Shown here: piece by piece, positions 19,374-27,790 of the stretch
Layout: every line of letters starts with the position of its first letter
Numbering within the stretch: position 1 is the first letter of the stretch
Assembly (NCBI GenBank): GCA_003171065.1
Contig: PMXQ01000110.1
Coordinates: 1-37,208, forward strand
Direction of reading: 5' to 3'
Origin: Chloroflexota bacterium
GTDB taxonomy: Bacteria > Chloroflexota > Limnocylindria > Limnocylindrales > CSP1-4
DNA: 37,208 nt
Program-made: the position numbers and the translations under genes
Notes under the pieces: generated by a model
What the model saw: only the letters and a program-made list of their open reading frames with translations
Database searches by the model: none
Told to the model about the DNA's origin: nothing

Positions 19374-22181
19374 CTAGCGGCTGACCCGTTCGGCGAGCCT
19401 CGCCACCAGCTCCTCCAGCTCGGCGGCTCGCGCTTTCGCGCCATCGACCACGACCGGCGGCGCCTTGGAGATGAATGCCTCATTGGTGAGCCTGGCGCGG
19501 ACGGCGGCAAGCAGCCCTTGCGCCTCGGCCAGCTCGCGTTCCAGGCGCGCGCGGTCGCGCTCGTCCTGGGCCTCGTCCCGGGCCGCCGGGCGGACCACTG
19601 CCTCGATCTCGCCGGCGATCACCGAGAGGCCGCCGGTCACTCCCCGTCGAACCGATTCGGGGCTCAGCTCGCGGCCGAGCGGCTTGGCGCGCGCAAGCCG
19701 CTCGATCGCCGGCCGGAGCGCCTCGAAGGTGGGCCCGAGCGACTCGGGCACGTAGATGTCCAGCGGCAGCCAGGCCGCCGGTTCGATGCGCGCCTCGGAC
19801 CTGGCGTTGCGCACCGCCCGCACCAGGTCGATCAGGGCGGCCACTTCCATTTCGGCGGCCGCGTCGGTGGCATCGGCATCGACGGTCGGCCAGTCGGCGA
19901 CGATCAGCAGGCTCGGATCCTGGGCCCCGTGGGGAAGCCGCTCCCAGATCGTCTCGGTCACGAAGGGCATGATCGGATGGAGCAGCCGCAGGTATGTATC
20001 CAGAACGTCAACCAGCGTCCACCAGGTGGCTTCGCGTTCGTCCGCGCCGAGGCGGTCGTCGCCGAGGCGGATCTTCGCCAGCTCCACGGCCCAGTCGCAG
20101 TACTCGTTCCAGATCGCCTCGTACAGGATCTGGCTGGCGTCACCGAACCCGTACAGGCTCATCGCCTCATCCACCGCGGCCACCGTCGCCGCAGCCCGCG
20201 AAAGGATCCAGCGGTCGGCCGGGCCCACCTTGTCGCGCGCGGGCAATTCCCTCGGCGCGCCCGCCGGAATCGAGGCCGGACGCGCGCCCAGGACGAACCG
20301 AGCCACGTTCCACAGCTTGTTTGTGAAGTTACGGGCGTTCTCGAGCTTCTCGGCGCCCAGGCGGGCATCGTTGCCGGGGGCCGTGCCGTTGACCAGGGCG
20401 AACCGCAGCGCGTCGGCGCCCACCTCCTCGATCGTCTCGAGCGGATCGACGGAGTTGCCCTTCGTCTTGGACATCTTCTGGCCGTACGGGTCGCGGATCA
20501 GGCCCGACAGGTAGACGGTGTGGAAGGGAGCCTCGCCGGTCAGGTGGATGCCCAGCATCATCATCCGGGCGACCCAGAAGAAGATGATGTCATAGGCGGT
20601 TTCCATGACCGAGCCCGGGTAGAAGCGCTCGAAGTCGCGCGTCTTCTCCGGCCAGCCGAGGGTCGAGAACGGCCACAGGCCCGAGCTGAACCAGGTGTCG
20701 AAGATGTCTTCGTCCTGGCGCAGCTCGGCGGCCGGACGAGCGCACACCTCGCACGCCGCCGGGCCGGCCGGGTCGGCCGTCACCGTCGTGTGGCCGTCCG
20801 GGCAGTACCAGGCCGGGATTCGGTGGCCCCACCACAGCTGGCGACTCACGTTCCAGTCGCGCATCCCGGTCATCCAGTGTTCCCAGACCTTGACGAAGCG
20901 CTCCGGCAGAATCTGCGTCCTGCCCGAGCGGGTCGCCTCCAGGGCGGCTGCCGCGAGCGGCGCGACGCGCACGAACCACTGCGTCTTGAGCCGAGGCTCC
21001 ACGATGTCATCGGAACGCTGGCAGCGGCCGAGCAGCATCTCGTGGGGCTTCGTCGATGCCAGGTCGCCGCGTGCTTGCAGGGCCTCCACGATCTGGCGGC
21101 GGGCCTCGTAGCGGTCCAGGCCGGCGAATTGCGCGCCGATCTCGTTGATCCGTGCGGCGTCGTCGAGGACGGTGATCATTGCCAGGCCGTGGCGCTTGCC
21201 GGTCTCGTAGTCGTCCTGGTCGTGGGCCGGGGTGATCTTGACCGCGCCGGTCCCGAAAGCCCGATCGACCACGGGGTCGGCGATGATCGGCACCGTGCGA
21301 TCGACGAACGGGATCATCGCCTCGCGTCCGATGAGCGCGGTGTAGCGTGGGTCGTCCGGATTGACCGCCACGGCCGTGTCGCCCAGGAGCGTCTCCGGGC
21401 GCGTGGTCGCCACCGCGATCCAGGCGTTGGGGTCGGGCGCGCCAGTCGCTTCGTCGATGAGGTGGTAGCGCATCGTCCAGAGGCTGCCCGTTGTTTCGTT
21501 GGGGATGACCTCCAGGTCTGAGACGCTCGTCCGACAGCCGGGGCACCAATGGATCAGGGCTTCGGTCCGGTAAGCCAGGCCTTCGCGATAGAGGCGCAGG
21601 AAGGCCTCGCGCACGGCTCGGGCGGAGACCTCGTCCATCGTGAAGCGCAGGCGGCTCATGTCGAGCGAGGCGCCGAGGCGGCGCTGCTGACTGAGGATCG
21701 TCTCGCGGGTCTCGCGGACGAACTCCCACATCGCCTCGAGATACTTCTCGCGGCCGAGGGTCTGTCGCGTCTCGCCCTTCCTGGCGAGCAGCTTGTCCAG
21801 CACGTATTGGGCCGCGATCGAGGCGTGGTCCAGGCCGGGCAGGAAGAGCGCCGGCCGACCCTGCATTCGGGCGTGCCGGGTCATCAAGTCCTCGACCGTG
21901 GAGCGCTGCGCGTGGCCCAGGTGCAGGGAGCCGGTCACGTTGGGCGGCGGCTGGATGATGACGAAGGGCGCCTTGCTCCAGTCGGCGCGCGAGCCCTTGC
22001 CGTCGGGGTTGAAGACGTCGGCGTCGAGCCAGCGCTGGTAGATGGCGTGCTCGACATCGGCCGGGCGATAGGCCTTCGCCAGCTCAGTCTCGCCGACCGC
22101 GCGGCCCCGGTCGGCCGCGCCGCCGCGATCGGCCGCGCCGCTGCTCGCCCCCGGCTTTCGCGTCTTCGCACCGTCCGACAT
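19374..22181 (-). CDS. valS: valine--tRNA ligase
   Basis: PPPNVTGSLHLGHAQRSTVEDLM, RHARMQGRPALFLPGLDHASIAAQ, DPYGQKMSKTKGNSVDPLETI, C-terminal coiled coil (EAQGLLAAVRARLTNEAFISKAPPVVVD). ATG at 22181 follows GGAG; the ORF track uses TTG at 22196. Confidence 0.97.
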   Translation of the reverse strand: MSDGAKTRKPGASSGAADRGGAADRGRAVGETELAKAYRPADVEHAIYQRWLDADVFNPDGKGSRADWSKAPFVIIQPPPNVTGSLHLGHAQRSTVEDLMTRHARMQGRPALFLPGLDHASIAAQYVLDKLLARKGETRQTLGREKYLEAMWEFVRETRETILSQQRRLGASLDMSRLRFTMDEVSARAVREAFLRLYREGLAYRTEALIHWCPGCRTSVSDLEVIPNETTGSLWTMRYHLIDEATGAPDPNAWIAVATTRPETLLGDTAVAVNPDDPRYTALIGREAMIPFVDRTVPIIADPVVDRAFGTGAVKITPAHDQDDYETGKRHGLAMITVLDDAARINEIGAQFAGLDRYEARRQIVEALQARGDLASTKPHEMLLGRCQRSDDIVEPRLKTQWFVRVAPLAAAALEATRSGRTQILPERFVKVWEHWMTGMRDWNVSRQLWWGHRIPAWYCPDGHTTVTADPAGPAACEVCARPAAELRQDEDIFDTWFSSGLWPFSTLGWPEKTRDFERFYPGSVMETAYDIIFFWVARMMMLGIHLTGEAPFHTVYLSGLIRDPYGQKMSKTKGNSVDPLETIEEVGADALRFALVNGTAPGNDARLGAEKLENARNFTNKLWNVARFVLGARPASIPAGAPRELPARDKVGPADRWILSRAAATVAAVDEAMSLYGFGDASQILYEAIWNEYCDWAVELAKIRLGDDRLGADEREATWWTLVDVLDTYLRLLHPIMPFVTETIWERLPHGAQDPSLLIVADWPTVDADATDAAAEMEVAALIDLVRAVRNARSEARIEPAAWLPLDIYVPESLGPTFEALRPAIERLARAKPLGRELSPESVRRGVTGGLSVIAGEIEAVVRPAARDEAQDERDRARLERELAEAQGLLAAVRARLTNEAFISKAPPVVVDGAKARAAELEELVARLAERVSR

Positions 22182-22200
22182 CGCTCGCTCCGTCAATCAA

Positions 22201-22233
22201 GCGACCCGCTCGTCCAGCGGACGAACGGGTCGT
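22201..22233 (-). terminator. terminator-like hairpin of the T-box, competing with the antiterminator
   Basis: Minus strand CGACCCGTTCGTCC-GCT-GGACGAGCGGGTCG, a long GC stem. The GTTCG it consumes is also the 3' arm of the CGAAC/GTTCG antiterminator helix (22248-22252 with 22222-22226). Confidence 0.78.
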
Positions 22234-22445
22234 GGTACCACCTGCTGGTTCGGCTTCGCCCGGCGCCGGTCATCCCGGCCGCCGTCACTGGCGATGCCCT
22301 CTCGGCGCGCTATCGGGCGCCTCCCGCACCGCTCACGAGCTACGTTCGCGCCGTTCCGACTGCGGGACTTTCAGCCTGCGCCCGTGGCGCGGGTCCCGCT
22401 CTCTGCTCGCCGGATGGCGGCGCTACTCCTCTCGGTCAACACCGT
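22201..22445 (-). promoter_or_regulatory. T-box leader (tRNA-Val-sensing) upstream of valS
   Basis: Minus strand: GACCGAGAGGAGTA-GCGCCG ... GCAGAGAGCGGGAC ... GGCTGAAAGTCC ... CGGCGC-GAAC-GTA-G-CTC-GTGAGC ... CGAACCAGCAGGTGGTACCACG. AGUA and GAAC flank the GCGCCG/CGGCGC helix, specifier codon GUA (Val) is complement(22341..22343), and the T-box TGGT can pair with A73CCA. Confidence 0.94.
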
Positions 22446-23028
22446 GAAGGCGCCGATCGTAGCACAGGGGTTGTCACGACCCGGTGGGCGCGGGCGTGGG
22501 CTGGCTCGTTGGCGCTGGAATCACCGAAGACCGGGTCGTCGAAGGCGAAGGAGCCGCTGGGGGCGTTGGCGGCGGAGTGATCGTGGCCGCGGGCCGGAGC
22601 GATCCCTGAACGGCAGAGTGCCGGCGACACCGGTCCGGGCAATTCGCCCCGTTCTGCGGCTTCGGCGAGAAGCTCTCCTGTGTGGCGCTCCTTCGCCGCC
22701 AGCTCGGTGGCGAAGGCAGCGCGCATCTCCGGATCACCCCGACCTCGGTTTCGGCAAGATTCCCGCCGTGCGGTCGCTATTCAGGATCAGGCCCGGGTCG
22801 GGCGTGCCCCGGGGCCGCAACGAGCGCGCTTCTGGTGTCACACGCGGCCAGAACCGGCCGACAAGGAGCGCTCCGACCCCACCGGGCACCGATTCGCGCC
22901 CTCTCGTGCGCGCCGCGCCGGCGACACTTCTGCGTAACGCCAGCCACCTGGGAATGTAGCAGAAACGGGCCGGGCGCCGGAGCCCACGCAGTCGGCCCCG
23001 TCTCCAGGACCCAAGGGGCGGGCGGCTC

Positions 23029-23127
23029 GGGGCAATTCGCCGCTGCCGGGGCAGTTCGCCGCTGGCTGGGCAGTTCGGCGTCATAAGGGGCTTACGGTAG
23101 CGAGTGGCGGCGGGGCAGTTCCGACCC
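23029..23127. repeat. short GGGGCA[A/G]TTCGCCGCTG direct repeats upstream of the FAD/Fe-S oxidoreductase
   Basis: GGGGCAATTCGCCGCTG at 23029, GGGGCAGTTCGCCGCTG at 23048, TGGGCAGTTCGGCGTC at 23067 (19-bp period), GGGGCAGTTCCGACCC near 23112. Confidence 0.65.
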
Positions 23128-23156
23128 GCCCTCCCGCCGGCCGGTATGCTGCGCCG

Positions 23157-26100
23157 GTGACGAACCCGACCGCTGCCGCCCGCAAGGTCACCGCCGAGCG
23201 TGAGTCTCTGGCGGCCGATCTGCGCGGCCACGTCCGCGGCGAGGTCCAGTTCACGCCGGGCGACCGCGCCCTGTACGCCACCGATTCGTCGAACTACCGC
23301 CAGCTTCCGATCGGCGTCGTGCGGCCGCTCGACATAGACGACCTGGCGGAAACGATCCGCGTCTGCCGCGACCACGACGCGCCGGTGACGATGCGCGGCG
23401 GCGGAACGAGCCTGGCCGGTCAGACCACGAACCGAGCCGTAGTGGTGGACGTCTCGCGCCACCTGAACCGCATCGTCGAGCTGGACCCTGGCCGGCGCGT
23501 CGCCCGCGTCGAGCCGGGCGTGATCCTCGACGACCTCCGCGCCGCCGCCGAACGGCACCACCTGACCTTCGGGCCGGACCCGGCCACGCACGACCGCTGC
23601 ACGCTGGGCGGGATGCTCGGCAACGACTCGTGCGGCGCCCACTCGATCATGGCGGGGCGCACGAGCGACAACGTCGAGTCCCTCGACGTGCTCACCTACG
23701 ACGGGCTGCGCCTGACGGTGGGCCGTACCGTGGACGAGGAACTGGAACGGATCTGCGCGGAGCAGGGTGCGCGGGGCGAGATCTACCGCTCCCTCCGCTC
23801 CCTCCGGGACCGCCACGGGGCGCTGATCCGCGAGCGCTACCCGAAGCTGCCGCGACTTGTCTCCGGCTTCCCGCTCGGGGCGTTGCTGCCGGAGAACGGC
23901 TTCGACGTCGCCCGTTCGCTGGTCGGGACGGAAGGCACCTGCGTCACCATCCTCGAGGCGACGGTTCGACTCGTGCCCAGCCCGCCCGGTCGAGCGCTGC
24001 TGGTTCTCGGGTTCCCCGACGTCTTCGAGGCGGCGGATCGAACGCCCGAGATCATGACGGCGGGACCGATCGGCCTCGAAGGGTTCGACGATCGACTGGT
24101 CGAAGCCTGCCGGCGCAAGGGCCTGAACCAGGCCGCGATCGCAGGGCTGCCGGAGGGCGGCGGCTGGCTGCTGGTCGAGTTCGGAGGCGAGACAGCCCGT
24201 GAAGCCGAATCGAAGGCGCGCCAGGCTGCCGGGCGTTTCGGCGGCAGCGGGTCGGCCCGCGTGGTCGTCGACGCGGCAAAGCAGGAGGCCCTCTGGACCC
24301 TGCGCGAATCCGCCGTGGGCGCCACGGCCGTGGTCCCCGGCAAGCCCTCCACGTATCCCGGCTGGGAGGATTCGGCCGTTCCGCCCGAGCGGCTGGGCGT
24401 TTACCTGCGCGAGCTCGACGCGCTGATCGGCCGGTTCGGGTTCGAACGCACCTTCTACGGCCACTTCGGCGACGGTTGCCTTCACCTGCGCACTGAATTC
24501 GACTTCCGAACGCCCGAGGGTCTGCGTGCCTTCCGCTCCTTCATCGAGCACGCGGCCGACCTGGTGGTGCGGCACGGCGGCTCACTCTCGGGCGAGCACG
24601 GCGATGGCCAGGCCCGGGCAGAGCTGCTGCCGCGCATGTTCGGGCCGGAGCTGGTCGCGGCCTTCCGGGAGTTCAAGTCGATCTGGGATCCGCAGGGGCG
24701 CATGAACCCGGGCAAGGTCGTCGATCCGCTGCCCCTGGACGCGGACCTGCGGCCGGCCCTCCTGCTCGCCAACCCCACGACGATCTTCGGCCTGCCCGAC
24801 GACGGCGGCTCGCTGGCCCGGGCGGTGGCGCGCTGCGTCGGCGTGGGCAAGTGCCGCCGCGAGTCGGGCGGGGCGATGTGCCCGACGTTCCAGGCCACGC
24901 ACGAGGAGCGCCACTCCACGCGCGGGCGGGCACGGTTGCTGTGGGAGATGCTCGAGGGCGAGGCGCTGACGGATCTGTGGCGCAGCGATGCCGTTCTCGA
25001 GGCCCTGGATCTGTGCATCGCCTGCAAGAGCTGCAAGAACGACTGCCCGGTCCAAGTGGACATCGCCACCTACAAGGCCGAGTTCATGGCCCATCACTAC
25101 GCCCACCGGTTGCGGCCGCGAGTTGCCTACTCGATGGGCCTGATCCACTGGTGGGCGCACCTGGCGCGGATCGCGCCGGGGCTGGCCAACTCGATCGGGG
25201 CGGCGCCGGGGATTGCGGGGCTGGCCAAGCTCGTCGCCGGTGTGGATGGGCGGCGGTCCTTGCCGCGGTTCGCCGGCCGGACATTCCGCCGCCAGCTCCC
25301 CGACGGAGTGGCGGACCTGGGCGGCGCGCGTGGGGCCGAGCGGCGGGTCGTTCTCTTCGCCGACACCTTCACCGAGGGCTTCGCGCCCTCGCAGGGGCTC
25401 GCGGCACTGCGGGTTCTTCAGGCTGCCGGCTTCTCGGTCGAGGTACCGCGGGCCGACCTGTGCTGCGGCCGCCCGCTCTACGACCGCGGCTTCCTGGGGC
25501 AGGCCCGGCGGTTGCTCGCCCAGATTCTCGATGCCTTCGAGCCGGAGCTGGACTCGGGCGTGTCGGTCGCGGTCCTGGAGCCATCGTGCGAGGCGGTTTT
25601 CCACGACGAGCTGGCGAACCTGTTCCCGGCCGACCCTCGCGCCCGGCGGCTGGACGAGATGACCGTGGGCCTCGGCGCGTTCGTAGCGGCGCACCCGCGC
25701 GAGTTCACCGCCGCGTTGCCCGGCCGGCTCGCGGCCCCGACCGTCCTCCACGGGCACTGCCACCAGAAGGCGACTGTAGGGATGGCGGCCGAAGAGGCGG
25801 CCCTGCGATCCATCGGCCTGGCGCCGGCCCAGCCGGAACCCGGTTGCTGCGGCATGGCCGGCGCTTTCGGGTTCGAGCGCGGCGAGCACTACGAGCTGTC
25901 GTTGAAGATCGGCGAGCGAGCACTCCTCCCGGCGGTTCGTGCCGCCGCTCCGGAAGCCCTGCTCGTCGCGGACGGTTTCAGCTGCCGCGAACAGATCACG
26001 CAGTCGGGCGGCCGGCGCGCCCTTCACCTCGCCGAGGTGCTGGAGATGGCACTGGCGCCTGCGACCGCGCCTGCCGGCGTCGGCCCCGGTCGACGAGGTG

Positions 26101-26159
26101 ACGGCGGGCCCTTGCCCATGCCTTCGGCGAATGCCACGATGGACGGTGGAAAGAGGTGA
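23157..26159 (+). CDS. fused FAD-linked oxidase and Fe-S oxidoreductase (GlcD/GlpC-type, D-2-hydroxyacid dehydrogenase-like)
   Basis: FAD domain (PVTMRGGGTSLAGQTTNRAVVVDVSRHLNRI), LGNDSCGAHSI, C-terminal ferredoxin motifs (CIACKSCKNDCPVQVDIATYKAEF) and CCG motifs (DLCCGRPLYDRG, GCCGMAGAFG). GTG start. Confidence 0.95.
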   Translation: MTNPTAAARKVTAERESLAADLRGHVRGEVQFTPGDRALYATDSSNYRQLPIGVVRPLDIDDLAETIRVCRDHDAPVTMRGGGTSLAGQTTNRAVVVDVSRHLNRIVELDPGRRVARVEPGVILDDLRAAAERHHLTFGPDPATHDRCTLGGMLGNDSCGAHSIMAGRTSDNVESLDVLTYDGLRLTVGRTVDEELERICAEQGARGEIYRSLRSLRDRHGALIRERYPKLPRLVSGFPLGALLPENGFDVARSLVGTEGTCVTILEATVRLVPSPPGRALLVLGFPDVFEAADRTPEIMTAGPIGLEGFDDRLVEACRRKGLNQAAIAGLPEGGGWLLVEFGGETAREAESKARQAAGRFGGSGSARVVVDAAKQEALWTLRESAVGATAVVPGKPSTYPGWEDSAVPPERLGVYLRELDALIGRFGFERTFYGHFGDGCLHLRTEFDFRTPEGLRAFRSFIEHAADLVVRHGGSLSGEHGDGQARAELLPRMFGPELVAAFREFKSIWDPQGRMNPGKVVDPLPLDADLRPALLLANPTTIFGLPDDGGSLARAVARCVGVGKCRRESGGAMCPTFQATHEERHSTRGRARLLWEMLEGEALTDLWRSDAVLEALDLCIACKSCKNDCPVQVDIATYKAEFMAHHYAHRLRPRVAYSMGLIHWWAHLARIAPGLANSIGAAPGIAGLAKLVAGVDGRRSLPRFAGRTFRRQLPDGVADLGGARGAERRVVLFADTFTEGFAPSQGLAALRVLQAAGFSVEVPRADLCCGRPLYDRGFLGQARRLLAQILDAFEPELDSGVSVAVLEPSCEAVFHDELANLFPADPRARRLDEMTVGLGAFVAAHPREFTAALPGRLAAPTVLHGHCHQKATVGMAAEEAALRSIGLAPAQPEPGCCGMAGAFGFERGEHYELSLKIGERALLPAVRAAAPEALLVADGFSCREQITQSGGRRALHLAEVLEMALAPATAPAGVGPGRRGDGGPLPMPSANATMDGGKR

Positions 26160-26162
26160 GGC

Positions 26163-26546
26163 GTGGCCTACATCGAAGATGTCGTCGAGATGACCAAGCA
26201 CAACACGCTGTTCCGGAAGGTGCTTGCAACCGGCGCGCACAGCCAGATAGTCGCGATGAGCCTCGCGCCCGGAGAGGAGATCGGCGAAGAGGTTCACGCC
26301 GACGTCGACCAGGTCCTCGTCTTCGTGACCGGCGTCGGCGACGCCGTGATCGAGGGCAAGAAGACGCCGATCGGCCCGGGCTGGCTCGTGCAGGTGCCCG
26401 CCGGGGTGCGGCACAACTTCGTCAACACCGGGTCCCAGGATCTGCGCCTGTATACCGTCTACTCGCCGCCCGAGCACGCCCCGGGAACCGTTCATCGCAC
26501 CAAGGCGGACGCCGACGCCGCGGAGGCCGCCGAGCACGCCCACTGA
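26163..26546 (+). CDS. cupin-domain protein
   Basis: MSLAPGEEIGEEVHADVDQVLVFVTGVGDAVIEGKKTPIGPGWLVQVPAGVRHNFVNTGSQDLRLYTVYSPPEHAPGTVH; start 3 nt after the upstream stop. Confidence 0.9.
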   Translation: MAYIEDVVEMTKHNTLFRKVLATGAHSQIVAMSLAPGEEIGEEVHADVDQVLVFVTGVGDAVIEGKKTPIGPGWLVQVPAGVRHNFVNTGSQDLRLYTVYSPPEHAPGTVHRTKADADAAEAAEHAH

Positions 26547-26809
26547 CGGCGCGATCGAGCCAACAGCTACGGCAAGCTGCAGATGTTCGACTGACTCGAA
26601 CGCGCTGCGCCGTTCAGATCCCTTACGCACGACCCGGAGGCCGGCTCTCGGCGCGCCAGCGGCGCCCCCCAAACGTTCTTCGTTATCTCGGCCTCGAATC
26701 CTCTCGCCCCGACCGATGCGACAGAGCGCCAGCGTGGGTGAGTGTGCGCATACCCAGAGGGGTGCCTGAGTCGACCCGGGTTGCCGGACTTGTGTTGGCT
26801 GCTACCAGC

Positions 26810-27781
26810 CTACGGCTGGTATAGCTCGGCCGAGGCGAGATACGTTCCTCGATCCTCGCCTCCGGCGATCAGGACGCGGCCGTCGGGGAGCAGCGTGGCG
26901 GTGGAGTAGTAACGACTGGTAGCCATCGAGCCGGTCGGGCCGAACGAGCCTGTCTTGGGGTCATACAGCTCGGCCGAGGCGAGAGGCGTTAATCCGTCGT
27001 GACCTCCGGCGATCAGGACGCGGCCGTCGGGGAGCAGCGTCGCGGTGTGCCAGAGGCGAGTGGTAGCCATCGAGCCGGTCGGACTGAACGAGCCTGTCTT
27101 GGGGTCATACAGCTCGGCCGAGGCGAGCGAGGCAGATTCGTTGAAGCCTCCGGCGATGAGGACGCGGCCATCGTGGAGCGCTGTGGCGGTGTGGCCTGTG
27201 CGAGTGGTTTTCATCGAGCCGGTCGGGCTGAACGAGCCTGTCTTGGGGTCATACAGCTCGGCCGAGGCGAGATACGTTGATTGGGCGTAGCCTCCGCCGA
27301 AGCCTCCGGCGATCAGGACTCGGCCGTCGGAGAGCAGGGTGGCGGTGTGGAACTCGCGAACGGTAGTCATCGAGCCGGTCGGACTGAACGAGCCTGTCTT
27401 GGGGTCATACAGCTCGGCCGAGGCGGTGTCAGTCGCGTCGTTGTCAACTCTGCCTCCGGCGATCAGGACGCGGCCGTCGGAGAGCAGGGTGGCGGTGTGG
27501 AACTCGCGAACGGTAGTCATCGAGCCGGTCGGACTGAAGCGCGGTGGCGGCGTGGGTGAAGCGGTGGGAGTCGGGGCAGGTGTCGGCGTGGGTGAAGCGG
27601 TGGGAGCCGGCTCGGGAGTCGGCGACGCGGTGGTGGACGGAGTGGGCCTATCTATCGGGCTCGGCGTTGCCGTCGCAGCGGCGCAGGCCGCCAGGCTCGC
27701 CCCGATCAACAGGACGGCCATCAGCCGCCCAACTCTGGCGTAGCTCCGGCGACCGCCGGAGGATCCTTTGACCTGGTTCAT
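26810..27781 (-). CDS. secreted lipoprotein with kelch-like beta-propeller repeats
   Basis: ATG at 27781 (MNQVKGSSGGRRSYARVGRLMAVLLIGASLAAC lipobox), Thr/Pro/Ser linker, then repeats of FSPTGSMTTVREFHTATLLSDGRVLIAGG...ASAELYDPKTGS. Confidence 0.87.
   Translation of the reverse strand: MNQVKGSSGGRRSYARVGRLMAVLLIGASLAACAAATATPSPIDRPTPSTTASPTPEPAPTASPTPTPAPTPTASPTPPPRFSPTGSMTTVREFHTATLLSDGRVLIAGGRVDNDATDTASAELYDPKTGSFSPTGSMTTVREFHTATLLSDGRVLIAGGFGGGYAQSTYLASAELYDPKTGSFSPTGSMKTTRTGHTATALHDGRVLIAGGFNESASLASAELYDPKTGSFSPTGSMATTRLWHTATLLPDGRVLIAGGHDGLTPLASAELYDPKTGSFGPTGSMATSRYYSTATLLPDGRVLIAGGEDRGTYLASAELYQP
26860..27540 (-). repeat. five near-identical in-frame kelch repeat units (144-156 nt period)
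   Basis: tgtcttggggtcatacagctcggccgaggc recurs at 26951, 27095, 27239 and 27395 (spacing 144, 144, 156 nt); catcgagccggtcgg[g/a]ctgaac is also repeated. Confidence 0.9.
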
Positions 27782-27790
27782 CTCTCCCCC

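Noticed and set aside
19077-21521. 814-aa plus-strand ORF opposite valS and the zinc-ribbon gene
   Set aside because: Antisense to strongly recognisable valS; Arg/Gly/His-rich composition typical of shadow ORFs in GC-rich DNA.
22734-24575. 613-aa minus-strand ORF spanning the promoter and start of the oxidoreductase
   Set aside because: Antisense shadow with no recognisable domains.
24582-26672. 696-aa minus-strand ORF opposite the FAD/Fe-S oxidoreductase
   Set aside because: Shadow ORF: the sense frame encodes clear FAD and CCG-domain motifs.
26860-27540. CRISPR array
   Set aside because: Repeats are in-frame coding kelch units with 144-156-nt period, not short repeats with unique spacers. 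No CRISPR or cas genes seen in the window.
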